From contig NC_071354.1 of NCBI RefSeq assembly GCF_943734655.1, positions 46,227,544 to 46,291,543 of the forward strand: 64,000 bases of DNA. Reading direction: 5' to 3'. Position 1 is the first letter of the stretch; every line of letters starts with the position of its first letter. The position numbers were made by a program, and so were the translations under genes. The notes under the pieces are model-generated. The model had not been told where the DNA came from, did no database searches, and saw only the letters and a list, made by a program, of their open reading frames with translations. Below are positions 10,895-21,616 of this stretch, piece by piece. The DNA comes from Sabethes cyaneus (lineage: Eukaryota > Arthropoda > Insecta > Diptera > Culicidae).

Positions 10895-11875
10895 ACCTAC
10901 ACTGCCCATAAACGCATAACAGTCCCATATGACTTTTCACCATTTTTGAGATAAACCTGGGAATCGTCTTTAAATTATCTATTCTTTCAATATTTCAAAC
11001 AAAAAAGCCATGTTTGTTCCCAAAATGTTGAAAAAAATATTAAACTATGTCAGTCCCATAGTACAAATAAACGCATAACAGTCACAGTAGTGAAAATATA
11101 TGAATAACGAATAAGCATTTGATTTTGGAAATTCCTGAACCGATTTGACTGCAACAACTACCAAACGAAAGATTTTATGGCCTACAAGAACACTATTAAA
11201 GAAAATTTGGAGCGGATAGACGGTTCCTAAGCTATAGTCGGAATAAGTTCCGGAATATCCGGAACTTGAACCACCTTGAATCACAATAATTCAATTATAC
11301 GACACCTCTAAGTACTCGAATTTGCAAAACTTGTCCATTGGTAGTTGTATAAAGTGTTCAAGACGTCATTTACCATATCTAACCACATATCCGGAAATGC
11401 TCCGGATACCCCTACGGGGATCAGTTTCTGAATAGAACTAAAATACAACATGTGACATCTCTAAGTACGCAAAAGTGCAAAACTACCTCAGAATAGTTCA
11501 TTTGTCGTCATATAATATGTCCAGGATCACATTGGTCACACTCGGACACTTTCTGGGAGTGTTCCTGACACAGGAAAGCGACCAGTTTCTGAATTGAACA
11601 AAACCCCTTATGCGACCCCACGATAACAAATTACAAATAAAAGCAGAAAATGCTAGGAACTGGAAGTTTATCTTCAGAGTTATCCTTACTCCCGTAAAAT
11701 TTCAAATAGTTCAGTACAGACATTTGAAACAGATGAATTAAACGGGCACGTGAATTATCAAAATAACAACGACACGTGGTCTTGAAAATACTCCACCGGC
11801 AGTCACCGGTTCACCGGCAACGCAAGGATCAAGGCATGCTGTGAGTGTGACTGTTATGCGTTATTCTTGCTTATT
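10895..11875. mobile_element. Possible element bearing repeated ACGCATAACAGTC motifs
   Basis: ACGCATAACAGTC occurs at about 10913 and 11073 on the plus strand and inverted at about 11850, with CCCATA beside the first two. This resembles the repeated subterminal motifs of other elements here. The right end is not clear and no target duplication was found. Confidence 0.35.
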
Positions 11876-12239
11876 CAAGCACAACTTCGGTAGTTTTTAT
11901 AAGTTTTGGAACAAATTGTAGGTCACTTGTGAACAAATTGCTTGTAAAAGTATTCTATAATGTACATTCAAGTAATATTATTATGATTTGGACGATTTGT
12001 TTCCAAAATTTACTCAATATCAAAGAAAAAATGTAGCGGTTTCAAATGCGGTTTTCGCCGCTTTCTTTTCCGCTTCCTTTTATGGGCAACACCGACACAG
12101 AAATCCCATGACACTGACTATTTTGCAGAGTGACTTTTAATTTTAAATTTTTGTTTAGCGCCAGCGACGAAACTGGCCTGTTAACATATCGGCCAATGTT
12201 GCTTATTCATTACTAAATGAGTTACAACAATGAGAATGT

Positions 12240-12510
12240 TTTACATTTCATTTGGCCCTGAAATCGGAGGTAAAATTGGAATTAATTTGGGCTTGAAACT
12301 GAACTTAAAATGGGACATTAAATTTCAAATCGAAATTGAAACTGGACTTAAATAAGATTTGAATCCAGATTTAAAATGGGACGTTAAATTGGACTGGATA
12401 GTGGAGCTCATCTGGAATTCAAATTGCATTTGAAATTAGATGGATTGAAATGGACTGAAATTGAACCTCAAGTCGAAGTATGAATTGGACTGGACCAATT
12501 ACCAATTATG
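12240..12510. repeat. GACTTGAAATTG minisatellite, second tract
   Basis: The same degenerate unit as at 8060-9117 (for example AAATTGGACTGGATAGTGG and AAACTGGACTTAAATAAG). Sequence just downstream (TTACCTTATCGTAAAAATAG) resembles the sequence following the 58320-58850 tract (TTAACCTATCGCAAAAATG), so the two tracts probably belong to copies of one larger repeat. Confidence 0.6.
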
Positions 12511-13060
12511 CATTTGTTAATTACCTTATCGTAAAAATAGCGCTTTAAATTGACAACTCCCGACTTGACTTGCCGGATTCTGGAAGGTGGGGTACTTCCC
12601 AAGTAGCACACTTTAGGTCCATTTAGTTAAAGCAACCGGATTTCGACTGAAATTAGTAATAATTCGGTTACCACAACTACTTTGTAACAACCGTGCTAGT
12701 AGGGTTGCCCCCAGTGTGTCCCAATCTGGGCACTTCGGTGTTGGTTGGTGAGTTTAATCAGATTTTTATTCAGAGAACTAAATAAGACACTATAACCTTG
12801 GCCTACAGTAGCCGGGCTTTCGGTCTAAAGGCTTCAACCCTAAGGCTCCAGAGTACAAGTTGTTTCGCCCATTTAATTTTGCTGGCGCTGAATTTTGCTA
12901 AAGTGGGTAACTCCAATGTCTAGCAATAAGCATACGAAGCTTTGGGCGCTAAACATAGATGGATCATTTTTCCATTCCAACTGGAACTGCTTCAATGCCA
13001 GTAGTTGACAACCAAAAGGGGACGCATGGTTATTTTATACCTAGTTATACAATTTACTGC
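12511..13060. repeat. Probable body of a dispersed repeat shared with 58850-59730
   Basis: GGGGACGCATGGTTATTTTA (about 13018) is matched by GAGGACGCATGGTTATTCTT (about 59708), and both follow the same minisatellite at comparable distances. A weaker match is CCAGTGTGTCCCAATCTGGG against CCCAGTGTGCCTTAGCTTGG. Intervening sequence is strongly diverged, so limits are approximate. Confidence 0.4.
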
Positions 13061-15926
13061 TTTCTGACCGACCAGTGAGTGGACTGTAATCATGAAATAT
13101 GCGCCACACAAGTTCTTAGATTGTATTTCTTTTTTATTAATCATTTTTCATTTATATATAATTTACAATATTATCTGTTCTCTCTGCTATTTTTCCTTAC
13201 TTGTTTTTCTTCTTCTCACATAGGTTTAAGATAGCATTGTTTTAATTTTTAATACTAGTGTTTTGTTTTGTTCCGATGTGTATCTTTTTTTTCACTTTTC
13301 TTTTAACGCACCCGTCCTGCAATGTTTTACTGCTACGTTGATCCTACGATTTCCTCACGGTTGCCATTTGCGCCGTCTGGTTCATACACTCTTTTAGTTG
13401 GTAACTATTAAATAATAGCGGGTGCTCTTTCCTATCATCTCCAATAATTCTAAGTTATCGCTTCCGCCCGGTTTGTGCGGTAAGGAATATGTATTTTGTG
13501 TTGTGTTTTTTTTTACTTCTCGTATGTACACGCATGATATTTGTTCCTATGTAGGTAGTAGGTAGGCGTATGTAGGTTGCCGTTTTGTGTGAATGAAAGA
13601 AAATTCAATTAAAAAAAACCATTTCCGGATGTGCACACCTCTTTCGCCTTCATTTTCGGGCAGCGCTGATATATTGTATCGGTATAATGCGCGGTGTGAT
13701 AGCAGTTCCGCTCCAGCGCAATGTGCCGGTGCCGGCAATGAGCGCCATTGTGCGAATTGAATTCACTTTATGACCGGATCGTCAATTTGTTGTTCCTCGC
13801 TACTTTTTGCTCGTCGAAATTCTATACGTCTGAATGCTGTGGCATGTTTCTGATTTTAATTCTCGGTATTTATTACTGTGCTATTTTTTATTGTGGATTC
13901 CTGAAAGCTTGCAAACAGGAAATCAATTTGCTTCTGTCGCCGGTTGAATGAATTTATCTTACGAAAGGGATCATTTTTAATAAATTTATTCATTTGTTTC
14001 GGTCAATTTCGAGCATGCACGTGTGTTCATGTTTCCTACAATGGTTCAGTGTTTTTTTGTTACAATAACATAAATAAAATAATTTATTTGCGATTTTTAT
14101 TACTTCATTATTTTCCAATTTGAAGTTTTTTTTATGTGAAATGGGAAGTAGAAAATGAAACAAAAACTACGGAACAATTTATTTGGCATAGCACTGGTAA
14201 ATCAAAAACATCAGATAACACTTCAACGACAAAGGCTGTGAAGTATCGATTCGTATATGAGTGCGCTAGCGTCGTCGTATTCCTGGGAACGCGACCGCGG
14301 AAAATTGTCCTGCATGTTTTTATTTGCTGTTGACATCGTTGTTGTTTTTTTGCTTTCATGATATACAAGCTTTAATTATACCTCAATTAACAACTGCTGT
14401 TTGATTGTTGTTTTCCACAGCAGCTATCGTGGACAATATACAATCAGCTGGTAACAGATTTATCATCTTCTGCTCCAGTTTGTATGTTTTCGTAATCAGT
14501 TTATTATTTTCGTTCTGTATGGTCCCACAACAAAAATCGATGAAAATCAATCCGATTCACTTCGTTCTTACGAGTAGGTAAGTGTGTTTATCAGTGTGCA
14601 AGTGCTGTGCAACAATGTTTACAAGCAATTGTTACTATGCGTGTCATATTTTTCTTTTACTAGCGTTTTGGTTTGAGGTTTTTGGCAATTCATACGACAA
14701 TCTGTTTCAAATGTTCTGATGAAAGTTTTCTTTTATTTTGTTTTTTTTTGTTCTTAATGGAATGTTTATTTACAGAAAAATCTTCTCAAGACTAATCGGC
14801 GGTAAAATGGTTTGTTTATATATTTACGATTTTAAATTTTTAAAACTCGCACGTACCCACCACCATCAAGCGGTTTGAAACGCCGTTTCAAGTCACTGCC
14901 TGAAAGTGTCGATAACTGTTCTCAATCTGTTTTGTTACCAGAGCAGTGATGATGTGTGAAGTTTTATGTTCAGAAAGGCCTATTCTTAAGTTTCATTTGT
15001 TTTGATGTTCATTCCTTAAACTATAGAATTTATTCACTTAACTTTTACATACGGTTTCTTTCCTAGTTGATGAATTACTTCTGACTGATTCGGAAATAAG
15101 CAAAATGGAAAGTTTCGTTTGCGTTGCGTGGAATTCTATAGAAATTTACAAGAAAGACACGAAAGGTTGTGCAGGTCGAAAATTATGTATAACCAATCTA
15201 AGATTACTACTACAATTTTGAACAAAACATTTTTACACGACAACACGGCCTTTGATAATAATTACTTTGTAAAATAGCTTTACTTTCTATATCTTTTCCT
15301 ACATAATAAATATGCACTTGTTTACTTTCCAGTGCCAGTTTTTTTTATTTTTACCTCTTTCGATTTGGTTTTCTCGGCAATCTGCTCAAAGTCTCTTGTT
15401 TCACTTTTTGAATTTCATCTATTTCTTTGGTACAAAATATGGTTGATTAAAAATGACTAACTTAAATCTGTAAACTGAATTATCCGTGACTAAAAATACT
15501 TCACCATTTGTCTGTGATCGTGAAAAGTGGTAATGAAATTAGTTTTCATTCTTAACGCAATTACGACACAGTCGGATTCATCGAGTAGGCTATGGTATGG
15601 CTATGCGAAAGAAAATGGACCCTCTAAAGTAAACTAATTCTAAACAATATGGAAAAATCCTCCTGACGCGGCATGTTGTGCTCGTTTCTCACAATTTGTT
15701 CGTATAATGGCTTTCGAGTCGTGTTGGCGATGTAAGGTTTACTCGTGAATAACAAACCCCTAACCTCTTTCCGGGCGATTCTCGGCGGCGGCGGCGGCAA
15801 ACGTTAATGTTCTTCGTGCTGAATTTGTTTGTCGTCCTGTTTAGCCTTAATAAGCTGCACCTGGATCGTCGCCGTCGTCGTCGTCGTCTAGTGATTTATC
15901 GGACTGGTAAACGGAAACAATGCAAA
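13061..15926 (-). other. Probable 3' UTR and 3' flank of the Klingon-like gene
   Basis: This follows the stop codon of the Klingon-like gene in the minus direction. It is T-rich on the plus strand with several TTTATT words (AATAAA on the minus strand; for example near 13133, 14080 and 14765), but the poly(A) site cannot be chosen by eye. No transposon signature is obvious, unlike flanking DNA, which suggests host transcribed or constrained sequence. A (GTC)n run lies at about 15867-15885. Confidence 0.45.
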
Positions 15927-16150
15927 TCATGCCGATAAGACGACCGGTGGCAGCTGCGAGGCCATGGCCGCCGCCACCACCGGCGAGGGTACCAGCAACA
16001 GGGCCGCCACGGCCAGCACCAGCATCAGCAGACCGTGGTTCGATGATTTATGGAAAGTAGGTGCTGTCGCAGCACTGCTGCTTAGGAGACCTTTATCCAG
16101 CAGGCCAGCGCCGTGGACGGCCGGTTGGGCTGACGGTTCCAGTTCCATAT
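15927..16150 (-). CDS. Klingon-like Ig/FN3 cell-surface protein, last coding exon (GPI-signal tail)
   Basis: The acceptor cgcag|ATATGGAACTGG at 16150 joins in phase to the FN3 exon: the G left at its end plus AT gives GAT. The 74 remaining codons run to the stop at 15927. The peptide starts DMELEPSAQPAVHGAGLLDK, then has a Ser/Ala/Thr-rich spacer and the hydrophobic stretch GLLMLVLAVAALLLVPSPVV near the end with no charged cytoplasmic tail. This is the usual layout of a GPI-anchor signal, which matches the Klingon family. A single-pass membrane anchor is less likely because no basic stop-transfer residues follow. The N-terminus of this open stretch has its own ATG in frame, but splice phase and the upstream exons show it is internal. 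Confidence 0.82.
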
Positions 16151-16960
16151 CTGCGAGGGACAAAAAAGAAATGTAAATTCGGTGCAAACTGAAACAAGCC
16201 TTAATTACGTGTCAAGTATTGTATTTGTAGGGTAATGTACGGACCGTGATTGCCACAATTAGTGTTTGATACTTTGATCGTTATTCTAGAAACATTTTAG
16301 CTTTTACGACCGGCATTCAGATTGAACTAGAATTTAGTTGGGTTTGGGTTTGCAATTTGACTGATATATATCCATACGATATCGTTAGTAGAAATCGTTA
16401 TAAAATATCCGAAAGAATAAATAATAAGTTTACAGCTCTTTCCGTAGTTGGGCAGCATATGCGCATTAACATTTATCGTGCATATTAGAATGGTAGGTGG
16501 CTAAAATCAACGCAACCAGTTGAAAACCAGTTGTTTAAGCCAAATAAATATATTCAATTAGTGAATATCAATTTTTGGTTAAATCATTCTAATTGCTTCC
16601 CGTGACATGATAACCGATTCATAATAACTTTCTTTCTGCAACACACCCTTTGCTTTGATGAACTTTGACCTGCTGGTGCTAGAATACGACAATGTAGCCT
16701 CGCATAAGGCAATGTTTTCGGGGTTGAGTTCCAATTTTCATCATAAAAGCAACAATAAATCTGTTTGGTCAGGACAGTAACATCAATTTTGTATTGGTAC
16801 ACCATTGTATTACTACGCCTTCCTGATAGTAACACTTACAGTAATGATTAGGACGCAATAGAACCTTTAAAATTCAAATAAAACCGAACGGTTTGAGAAT
16901 TGATACTTGTGACGATGTAGTGGAATCAAACGTTTAGTTTATTCGGATGTGTTCTCGTCA
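16151..16960 (-). other. Intron sequence, nothing recognised
   Basis: First part of the 10.4-kb intron between the FN3 exon and the last exon. No repeat with clear ends, no gene and no conserved motif could be supported. Confidence 0.5.
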
Positions 16961-17446
16961 GGCTTTATTCTCAGTTTTTTGCTCTGTAGATGCTCATTTG
17001 ACTACAGCGCATCAACTAAACCGAATTCGAAAAAGTAGTGTGAATGGCAATTATAGAACTAATTATTATTTACATTATTGCCGAAGAAAGCATAGTTCTA
17101 TCTTTCGTATTTACGGCGTTACGGGGCTGCTACCCCGTTGGTAGCGAAAAGAGCGCTCATTTGGCTACCAACGGGGTAACAGCCCCATAGCGCCGTAAAT
17201 ATGAAAGATAGAACTATACTTTCTTCAACAATAATGTAGATAATAATTAGTTCTACAATTGCGCTTTACACTACTTTTTCGAATTCTGTTTAGTTCAGGC
17301 GCTGTAGTCAAATGAGCATCGACCGAGCAAAAAACCGAGAATGAAACCTGGGGTGACATTGCGATTCTCGTTTCGAGTGATTTTGGTTCGTTTCGACCTC
17401 GTTAAACGAATGGGCGAAACGAACCAGAATCGCAATGTCACCCCTG
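16961..17446. mobile_element. Palindromic element flanked by a 10-bp direct repeat
   Basis: GTTCTCGTCA occurs at 16951-16960 and 17447-17456. The DNA between is two adjacent palindromes. The large one (about 16967-17345) has arms including ATGCTCATTTGACTACAGCG and CTACCAACGGGGTAACAGCC, each mirrored. The small one (about 17347-17446) has arms containing TGACATTGCGATTCTCGTTT and its near-complement. The direct repeat suggests a single insertion event; 9-10 bp would suit a Mutator-like or similar element. No ORF. Confidence 0.65.
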
Positions 17447-17736
17447 GTTCTCGTCAACAATACCTAATCCGGATACTGACTCGTGGTATTCGACTTAGAT
17501 TGAGTAGAAACAGGCAACGGGATGATAGGTATATGCCTTCTTTGGCGAATACCAAATCGTGAATGTTCCATTCTTGCCGAAATATCAACTTAAAATTTTT
17601 TCCATGTCCAGATTTGCCGCAATCTTGGCTGAAGACCTGCCTTGAAGCTGGGAAATCGTGTGGCAAAAGTATAGTCATAAAATGTAGAGACGAGTGGGAA
17701 ACCAAAGAAAACTGAGAAAAAAGTAAACAAAGGAAA

Positions 17737-17897
17737 ATGTTTATAAAAAGGAAAAAGAAAAGGAAAAGGAAAAGGAAAAGGAAAAGGAAAAGGAAAAGGA
17801 AAAGGAAAAGGAAAAGGAAAAGGAAAAGGAAAAGGAAAAGGAAAAGGAAAAGGAAAAGGAAAAGGAAAAGGAAAAGGAAAAGGAAAAGGAAAAGGAA
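17737..17897. repeat. (AAAAGG)n microsatellite
   Basis: About 26 near-perfect copies of the hexamer AAAAGG, the cleanest simple repeat in the window. Its near-perfection implies recent expansion and length variation between individuals. Confidence 0.97.
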
Positions 17898-18295
17898 TAA
17901 GTCATGAAACCGATAGAAGTGGATAAATAGAAAAACAGAGATAACTGAGGAAAAACAGAAAACAGGCTAACACAAAAAATTCAAAAAAGCTAAAAAAACA
18001 GAGAAAGAAGAGAAAACACAAAAATAGTCACAACAGGTAGAACAGAGGAAGCTAAGGAAATAAAGGAAACGTGGAAAAGCGGAGAAAACACTGGAAACAG
18101 AGAAAATAGAGTCAACAGAAAAACAGCGAAAAAAGTAAAATTAGAGGAAAAAGAGGAAAGAGAGGAAAAAGAAAAAAACAAGAAAAGGAAACCAACAGGA
18201 AAAACATAGAAAGCTAAGAAACAGAAACTTCCCTGTTTTTCAGAGAAAACGAAGAAAACAGAAGAAGTAGAGATAATAAATTATACTTATATGAT
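17898..18295. repeat. Purine-rich degenerate repeat, first block
   Basis: Sequence dominated by GAAAACAGAGAAA-like words with no fixed period. It leads from the AAAAGG microsatellite into the longer tracts at 18900-21460. Confidence 0.7.
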
Positions 18296-18495
18296 CTTTT
18301 GAAGTAAGTACTTTTCAATCGTGTGTTCGAATCTCGGCTGGGAGAGGCTGTTGGAATCAATAGGATCGTATCCCCTGGTTCTGCAATTGTCCTGTCTTCT
18401 AACAGCTGGCTGCGAAGTCTGTCGCATAAAAGCAGAAGGTCAAGTTTCGATAACGGAATGTAGCGCTTAGGCTTTGCTTTTTTACTGTTCAGTTG
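18296..18495 (+). mobile_element. tRNA-like SINE copy
   Basis: It contains the Pol III B-box-like GTTCGAATCTCGGCTGGGAG (about 18330), then GAAGTCTGTCGCATAAAAGCAG, AGGTCAAGTTTCGATAACGG and AATGTAGCGCTTAGGCTTTGCTTT. I recognise this order of blocks as a dispersed mosquito SINE-type repeat, from memory and not from a search. The A box is not clear, so the 5' end is approximate. It sits inside the purine-rich array. Confidence 0.6.
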
Positions 18496-18700
18496 AATGA
18501 AACGAAAGTCGAAACTGCTTTCACAATTGAATTTCTTTATAAATTTTATTCCGATAAATACGCATATTGCTTGCGACTTGCAGGCGTTATTAGTATCTGT
18601 TTTCGAGTTCGACTCTTTTTGTAGTCTTCCACTATCATGGACATTTTGTGGTAAGTTTTTTTTAGAGTATTTAGTCGATTTCTGAGGAAATCACGATTTT
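18487..18700. repeat. Segment duplicated at 19805-20020, copy 1
   Basis: TTCAGTTGAATGAAACGAAAG, GCTTGCGACTTGCAGGCGTT, GAGTTCGACTCTTTTTGTAG and TTTTGTGGTAAG occur in the same order and spacing in the second copy. Each copy is followed by a long purine-rich tract, so the array is built of units of about 1.3 kb. Confidence 0.8.
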
Positions 18701-18859
18701 GGGTTTTGAGGCATGGCTTACTACTGCATGAAATTTGTAAATTTGCACACACTTTTGAATAAATCTATATTTCAGTGATGTTGATTTAGTATAGCGGTTA
18801 ATTTTTATTTTTTTTAAATCAATGATTTTGCCCTTTGTAAAGCTTGGAATGAAACAAAT

Positions 18860-19795
18860 AAATTGTGCAAAATGTACGTATTATCGAGGGTATGTGCTAT
18901 CGAGATAGAGAAAACAGAGAGCATAGAGAAAATGGAGCAAATAAAGAAAACTGTGAAAGCAACGAAAACAGCAAGGAGAGAATACAGAGAAAACGAATAA
19001 GACATAGAGTAAAAACAGAAAACAGAAAACAAGGAAAACCTAAAGAACAGAAATGACTGAATAAAAAGAGAAAGCGGAAACCGGACCGGAAGACTGGAAA
19101 GCAAGAATATATCAATGGATAAGACAGCTCCCACAGAGAAAATAGAGAAAATAAAGACAACTGAGGAAATATGCAAAACAGAGTGAGTTGATAAAACAGA
19201 AACGACATAGAAAACGAAAAACACACGTGATAAAGGAAACCGAAAAGTAGACAGCAGAGAGAACAAGACTAACAGACGGACGGAAAACAGAGAAAATAGG
19301 AAAGTCATAAGTGCAGAGATTGCAAGAAACAGTGCAGGAAACCAGAGAAAACGGAATAAAAGAGAATACTGAGAAAAATAGAGAAAACATGCCAGGGAGA
19401 GATAACAGTGTAACTCAACAAACAGACATCAGGAACTGCAGAGAAAATTGTGAAAGCAAAGAATAGAGAGAAAGCAGGAAATACAAAATATAGACCCAAC
19501 AAGGAAAACAAAGTAAGCTAAGAAAACAAAGCAAACGCGGAAAATAGGAAAAACAGAGATTACAAAAAAAACTGAAAACAGGGAAAACAGAGGCTACAGA
19601 AAAGCTAAAAAATAGAAATCTAAAAAACAGAGAAAACAGTAAAAATATAGGAAAAAAAGAAGCGGAGAAAACAGAAACAGCAGAGCCAACAGAAAGGACA
19701 GAGAAGAATAAGAAAGTACAGAACACAGGGAAAATAGGGAGACAGTGAAAGTATTGAAGATAAAACATGCAGAACGATACATAAGATTTGAATTT
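18860..19795. repeat. Purine-rich degenerate repeat, second block
   Basis: About 0.9 kb of A/G-rich sequence built from words such as GAGAAAACAGAGAA. The complementary strand reads as long open frames rich in Phe, Ser and Leu (for example 164 codons at 18814-19308), which are compositional artefacts and not genes. Confidence 0.8.
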
Positions 19796-19804
19796 TCGGG
19801 CAAA

Positions 19805-20020
19805 TAATTTTCAGTTGAATGAAAGATAAGTCGAAACCATTTCACAGTCTAGTTCCACTAGAAATTTGATTTTGATAGATACGACATTTGCTTATGACTT
19901 GCAGGCTTTATTAGTGTCTGTTGTTGAGTTCGACTTTTTTTTGGAGTCTTCCATCACCGTGGTAATTTTGTGGTAAACTTTTCTAGATTATTTTCCTGAT
20001 TTCTAAGAAAATTCACTTAC
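19805..20020. repeat. Segment duplicated at 18487-18700, copy 2
   Basis: Diverged second copy: TTCAGTTGAATGAAAGATAAG, GCTTATGACTTGCAGGCTTT, GAGTTCGACTTTTTTTTGGAG and TTTTGTGGTAAAC. Many substitutions separate the copies, so the duplication is old. Confidence 0.8.
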
Positions 20021-20089
20021 ATTTATCTTGAAAACAATTTGTTACATGAATCCGCATTAATCCGTGAATAATGTTCTTGAAAATTTTCT

Positions 20090-21460
20090 AAATAAGGGCG
20101 GACGAAAATTAAAGAAACAGAGAGCACAAGGAAACGGAGCAAATAGAGAAAACTGTGAAAGCAGAAAAAACAGCCAGCAACGAAAACAATGAAACAATGA
20201 AAATAGAGTAAAAAGACAATTGAAAACAAGGAAAACCCAAAGATAGAAATGACTGGCAAAACAGAGAATGCGTCGAACCGAAGAACCGAAAAATCGAAAA
20301 GCAAGAAAACAGCAACGGGTAAGACAGATCCAGTTCGAGTCCGAGACAGTTGATAAAACAGAGAAAACTGGGAGCCCAAAAATGCAGAGACGACTAGGAA
20401 AACAAAAAACGCAGAGAAAAAAGAAAGTAGACAAAATAAAATGCTGAGAACAAGGAAAATAGAAAAAATGGAGAAAGCAAAGTAAAGAGAGAAACTATGA
20501 AACAAATAACACTGGGAAAATATAAAGACAAAAATAACTGAGAGAAAAGAGAAAACACAATAGCTCAGAAAACAGAAAACATGGAAAGCAGGTATAATTG
20601 AGAAAGCAAAGTAAAGAGAGAAAGCAGTAAGAATAAAAAATAGACCCAACAGAGAAAACAAAGTAAGTTAAGAAAACAAAGGAAACGCGGAAAACAGGTA
20701 AAACTGAAAAAACGGAGGCATTACAAACACAGCAAAATTTAAGAAACAGAGAAAACTGTAAAAAGAAGAAAAAGAGGAAACGAAGAAAACAGAAAAAGTT
20801 AAATCAACAGGTAAAATAGAGAAACATACGAAAGCAGGGAAGACAGAGGAACCAGAGAAAACTAAGAAAACATAAAACAGAGAACATAAATGAAACCAAC
20901 CAAACAGAGGAAGCAAAGGAAACAGAGAAAATAAGGAAAACAGTAAAACCTGGGAAAACAGGCAATATATGGGAAACAGGGAAAACTAAAAAAGTAGAGA
21001 AAACTGAGTAGAAGAAAGAAAATAAAGAATGTAGAGAAAAAAGCAGAAGTTGTAAAAACAGTCAGTAGAAACAGAGACAACAGAAAACTAAAAAATAGAA
21101 AAACATTGCAAGCAACATTGCTGAGATGATACAGAAGAAACAGTAGGAACAGAGAAAACAGAGAATGCAGGGAAAACAAACCAAGAAGTAAAACAGAAAA
21201 ATGAAGAAAAGAGGTAAAACAGAGAAAGCTAAGAAAACAAGCAGAACTGGGGAAATGAAAGAAGAGAGAAAATACAGGAAACTGACGACAGAAAATAGGG
21301 AAAGGAGAAACGTCAGAGAAAGCTGAGGAAGCACAGAAATTACAGAAAACAGACAGTAGAGGAAACAAGGAAAACAGTAAACGAAGAACACTGGAAAAAC
21401 AAAAACCAAAAAAATTAAAAACAGAAAATATGGAGAAAACCGAGAAAACAGATTCAAACT
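20090..21460. repeat. Purine-rich degenerate repeat, third block
   Basis: 1.4 kb of GAAAACAGAGAAAAC-like sequence, the largest block. The minus strand shows open frames up to 212 codons (20023-20661) with almost only Phe, Ser, Leu, Cys and Val and no domain, which I regard as artefacts. Confidence 0.8.
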
Positions 21461-21616
21461 TCGAATAGCCACGAATAATATCAGGTTTTTCCGGCTTTTC
21501 CTTCGGGAAAATGAATTGTCTGCACTGTAAAGCTGTACAAAGTCAACTTGCTTTAGATGTGGTACATAGAGTTCGAAAATATTAGCGATTGACTTCAGAA
21601 GTATGGATTGACACCA

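Noticed and set aside
12599..12612. CCCAAGTAGCAC as another member of the CCCAAGYAAC MITE family
   Set aside because: No matching right end is found about 108 bp away and the internal sequence does not fit.
15964..16176. Plus-strand Ala/Thr-rich open frame opposite the last Klingon-like exon
   Set aside because: It is the antisense of a GC-rich exon and has no splice or start support.
17737..17897. Regular direct repeats that could suggest a CRISPR-like array
   Set aside because: The unit is a 6-bp microsatellite without spacers, and the DNA is eukaryotic.
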